The notes beneath the pieces are model-generated. The model did not search any database. It was not told the DNA's origin and was given only the letters and a program-made list of their open reading frames with translations. From the NCBI RefSeq assembly GCF_018139145.2, contig NC_059482.1, forward strand, positions 6,336,294 through 6,400,293: a stretch of DNA of 64,000 nucleotides, read 5' to 3'. Position numbers and translations under genes: made by a program. The stretch is from Gymnogyps californianus. Lineage: Eukaryota > Chordata > Aves > Accipitriformes > Cathartidae. Shown in pieces: positions 60,786-64,000 of this stretch; the first letter of the stretch is position 1, and every line of letters starts with the position of its first letter.

Positions 60786-63700
60786 GTTTGACAGCCTTTA
60801 AAAATATGAAAAACTTTTTTGTGCTCCCCAGGAATGTTATATGACGAGACACAACAATTTGAAAAGTTTTCAAGTATTCAAGCGATGAAGGTCATACAAA
60901 CATATGGATAGATCAGATTCCTGGAAAATGCGACTAAGTTATGAGTTTGTGGCAATACGCTAGTCATAGTGAGCGGGAGGACACGATACAACCTGAGCTC
61001 TAAACTGTCCTTGTGTGAGCTTATTCTTTATGTTTTTGTACAGGATTTTATCAAAACTGCTAAAACCCTGAGAAAAAAATTATGATGAAACAATTATGCC
61101 TTTTAAAACCTTCAGTAGAGTAATCCTTGTTTTCCAGGAAGAGGAAAGCTGGAGTTTTCCAGAGGCATTGCAATCCCAACATAAACATTTTGGAAGAACA
61201 CATATGTTTAGGAAGTACTTTGATGATATGTAAGGTTGAGTGGATTCTTCAATATACTGAAAGAAAGATGTGTATGCTTTGTAATCTGAGCCCTGGCTGG
61301 GCATCAAGCTTCCCATAAGGCATTCTGTCCTAGCAGCAGCCAAGAGACCTGATACCAATAATGCTCCAAGAATTCAAGGTGTTTGTTAATATTCAGCTAT
61401 AATGAATGCAGCATGTGTTTTTGAATAAACTACATGCTTGAATGAGGACCTCTCATTCAAGAAGGTGAGGTGCATAGTATAGTGATTAGACTTGGCAAAA
61501 AGCAGTTGTTTTGTACGGATGACACCAGCCAGCTAATTGTCATTGCTAACAGCGCAGCTCCTCCAGCGTCACTCGCAGAAGCAAGAGGCTGAGCTGCTTG
61601 GTTGTCCCAAACCGTGCCAGACTGGTAAATCCCAACGGAGTGCCGTGACTGAGAAGTCCCTGCAGGCTGGCACAAATCTGCTTTGCATTAGAGCACACTT
61701 GTTTCAAGCTTGATATATGTTCGGCTGAACGCTCAGCCTTTTTCACTCTGGTTGATTTGTTAAAATTTTACTCGCTTCCAGTAAACTGAAAATGGCTCTG
61801 CTTTCTAGAAACCATTTGTTTGAGCTTCGAAGGAGAATCAGTTTCAGTTACACCAGATCAGCCCAGTAACCCGTACTAGCAATGCAAAACTTCGAATTTA
61901 TTATGGAAGAGGTGAAAAAAAAAAATAGAACCTAGGCTTTTATCCTTGTGAGACCTAAAATTTCACCAACCTCAAAAGAGGCCTTCGGTCTTCAAAGCAA
62001 GCAGGATCCATCCCCCAGTAATCACTTAGGTCCAGCCTGTGGTGCGTATTTCCAGTGCTGAACGTGCAAGGGAGGCATTTTCATCCTCGTATGTGCAGAT
62101 TTTGGGCCAAAACTTCTTCTCAGTTGCATAATGGGGTATTAGGGTGGAGGCCCTCATTTCCATACTGTTCAGATGATCTTCTTTATACAGGGAAGTGAGA
62201 TGTTCTAATACCCTTATCTTACCTTACATAACTCCAGATGTTAATCATCAAAAAAAAAAAGATCCAGCCCTTTTTAATATTAGGGAATGAAATGATAAGG
62301 CTTGACTTAATTTTTCAATTTTCTCTTGATAAACCTTAACTCTGAGATGCCGCAGGAGGTGGATTCAGTAGACTTCTCAGTAACCTTCAGATGTAATTAC
62401 ATCAGCCTAAGCATATATATTCATCTTTTCTCCTTATAAAACATTTTTGCATTAAGTTTAGAGTGGAAATTCTCCAAGAATTAATTGGAAGAAAGTATTT
62501 GGTGCTCTTTTTAGGGGGAAGAAGGTAATATTTTTAAGAAATAGCAATCTGGAAGAATAATCAAAATACATTTATAGTATTTAGCAATAGTTTAACGAGT
62601 TTTCAGCGTTTCCATTTCTAGTCAACCAACTTCATCAGCCACCAATACTCCTAGAAAGTGATTTGAAGTGATTATTCGCTTTGGTACTATTCCTCATTAA
62701 GAGTAGAGCAAATGCTTCTGAAACCAGTGTGGAGGGGGTTTTCAAAGTGAAACATTTTTTTTAAAGTGTGACTGTGTATCTCTATAAAGTTGCTTATGGT
62801 TCCACTTTCCACACCCTATAAATAATAATAATGATTGGAAATAACAAAAGCTTCCCACTCAGAGCAATTTACTGCAATTTTCCTTTCACCATCTTATTCA
62901 GTTTATTTAATCTTTAAGCTATCTCTGAATTGCCTCTGGATTTCAGACACATGTATGCAGATAATTAGCATAGATACAGATATTACACAAGATGGTCAGG
63001 CTTATCAGATACAGGCATTTCTAATCTGTCGCTCCTTTACAGTTGCTTTTTAGATTCCCACTTTCTAATAACAGTAGAAATTTTTCAGAGGACGTACTCC
63101 TGGTCTCCCTTCTCCAACCGAAGCAAGAAAATCTCACAAGATGGGATTTAAATGCAGAATGAGCACTTAAGGAAAGGCTCCAATCTGCATGCCACACCTC
63201 TGCCCTCTCCTTGTATACAACGGAAAGCCCGTCAATGTTATTGTAAATCGTGATGGCTTAGTCCAGAAAAACCATATTTTGCACCTCATCTGGTCTAAAT
63301 ATTGAGTTTACGAGTGAATGTTGCTTTGCATTATGTGTTATAGATGCTTTATGTTTATTTAAGAACTCAGTTTGCAAGAATGTTTTCCAGACATGCGGTT
63401 TACCGCAATAGACAGTTGTTGATATTCTGATCCCAAGAGCATTAGAATATGTTTAGAAATTGCGACACTTTTAAAACCAGATGTTCTACATAAGCTACAC
63501 AAAAAAAGGGGGTGGGGGAACAAATAGAACTGTCATTTGGCATGAAAACAGCCTGTGTTAAAGCAAAGGCAAACACATACCAAGTGAAATAAACGTGGTG
63601 AACTGCCCTCAACCCTTTCTTCCTTTTGTAAGTAACTGTTTTAACAAAAGATGGAAAATCCCAGCTCCCAGATGGTGTGGGAAGGGAGAAGGAAGGCTTT

Positions 63701-64000
63701 CAGGTCCACATTCACATCTGAAGGAAGCTGCTGGATCTTGTTCCTGGGATGGATCAAACCAGAATGACAGAGCTAGGCAACTTCAAGCAAGGAAAGAATG
63801 TAAATCTGGATTCAAAGCCCAGCACAGAAATTCCTTTTCTGTGTGTTTCTAAAGGTAACTGATTGTCAATGAGGAGGCAAACAACATTCTGCCCTGCATG
63901 GTGAATCGCCGCAAGAAGATTCCTCCCAGCAGCCAGAGGATGGTGGCACACGCTGCCCTGTCCTCCAGCATGATTTGATGGAGACATTTCTGCAGACAGG
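60786..64000. other. Non-coding unique sequence, no gene seen
   Basis: AT-rich unique DNA to the window end. Holds an A11 run near 61916, an A11 run near 62250 and an AATAAT run at about 62820-62832. Open frames of 60-92 codons on both strands have no recognisable domain. Frames at 61457-61746 on the minus strand overlap in different frames. Confidence 0.5.

Noticed and set aside
1..64000. CRISPR arrays, operons, riboswitches, prophage or other prokaryotic features
   Set aside because: No regularly spaced repeats, no tightly packed long frames and no ribosome-binding-site pattern; composition and repeats are those of a vertebrate.
1..64000. Endogenous retrovirus or full-length transposon
   Set aside because: No paired long terminal repeats and no frame showing polymerase, capsid or envelope-type motifs were seen.

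Overview
This window looks like ordinary vertebrate nuclear DNA, most likely from a bird or another sauropsid. It is AT-rich and CpG-poor with scattered GC-richer patches. It has no operon-like packing of reading frames, and no open frame anywhere exceeds about 163 codons. I see no Alu, B1 or L1 insertions and no full-length young transposon. The mobile DNA I can recognise is all old and fragmentary: several MIR SINE fragments, one short CR1-like 3' end, one decayed L2-like LINE piece, and several copies of short palindromic interspersed elements that I associate from memory with bird, turtle and crocodile genomes. Sparse, old repeats fit an avian genome best. The species and locus cannot be named from sequence alone.

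No protein-coding gene can be supported. The many short open frames are at the level expected by chance, and none shows a recognisable domain. The only place where splice signals and an open frame coincide is 36344-36628. There a textbook branch point, pyrimidine tract and AG lead straight into an open frame, which makes it a low-confidence exon candidate. The most CpG-dense patch (about 51680-52030) is a possible promoter or CpG-island remnant. The window is therefore either a gene desert or part of a very large intron.

Layout. 1-9 kb: unique AT-rich DNA with a striking nested palindrome at 3171-3229, a conserved-looking block near 6.8-7.0 kb and an old palindromic repeat at 8.6 kb. 9-30 kb: MIR fragments at 10.0 and 11.2 kb, palindromic repeats at 12.5, 16.2 and 27.0 kb, homeodomain-site-rich blocks at 13.1 and 17.4-17.8 kb, and an L2-like fossil at 29.2 kb. 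31-39 kb: the densest set of blocks that look like conserved non-coding DNA, around the exon candidate, plus a reverse-strand MIR at 31.7 kb and a palindromic repeat at 38.1 kb. 39-51 kb: unremarkable, with several GC-richer patches. 51-64 kb: MIR, the CpG-rich patch, a MIR whose tail has become a short tandem array (53.3 kb), a CR1 end (57.9 kb), an interrupted run of about 30 G (58.5 kb), a Z-DNA-type CA/TG tract (59.7 kb) and a last MIR (60.7 kb).

I did not find a convincing new biological system. The items most worth a second look are the 3.2 kb palindrome cluster, the 36.3 kb exon candidate, the CpG-rich patch and the 31-38 kb block cluster. Conservation claims rest on appearance only, because no alignment could be run.
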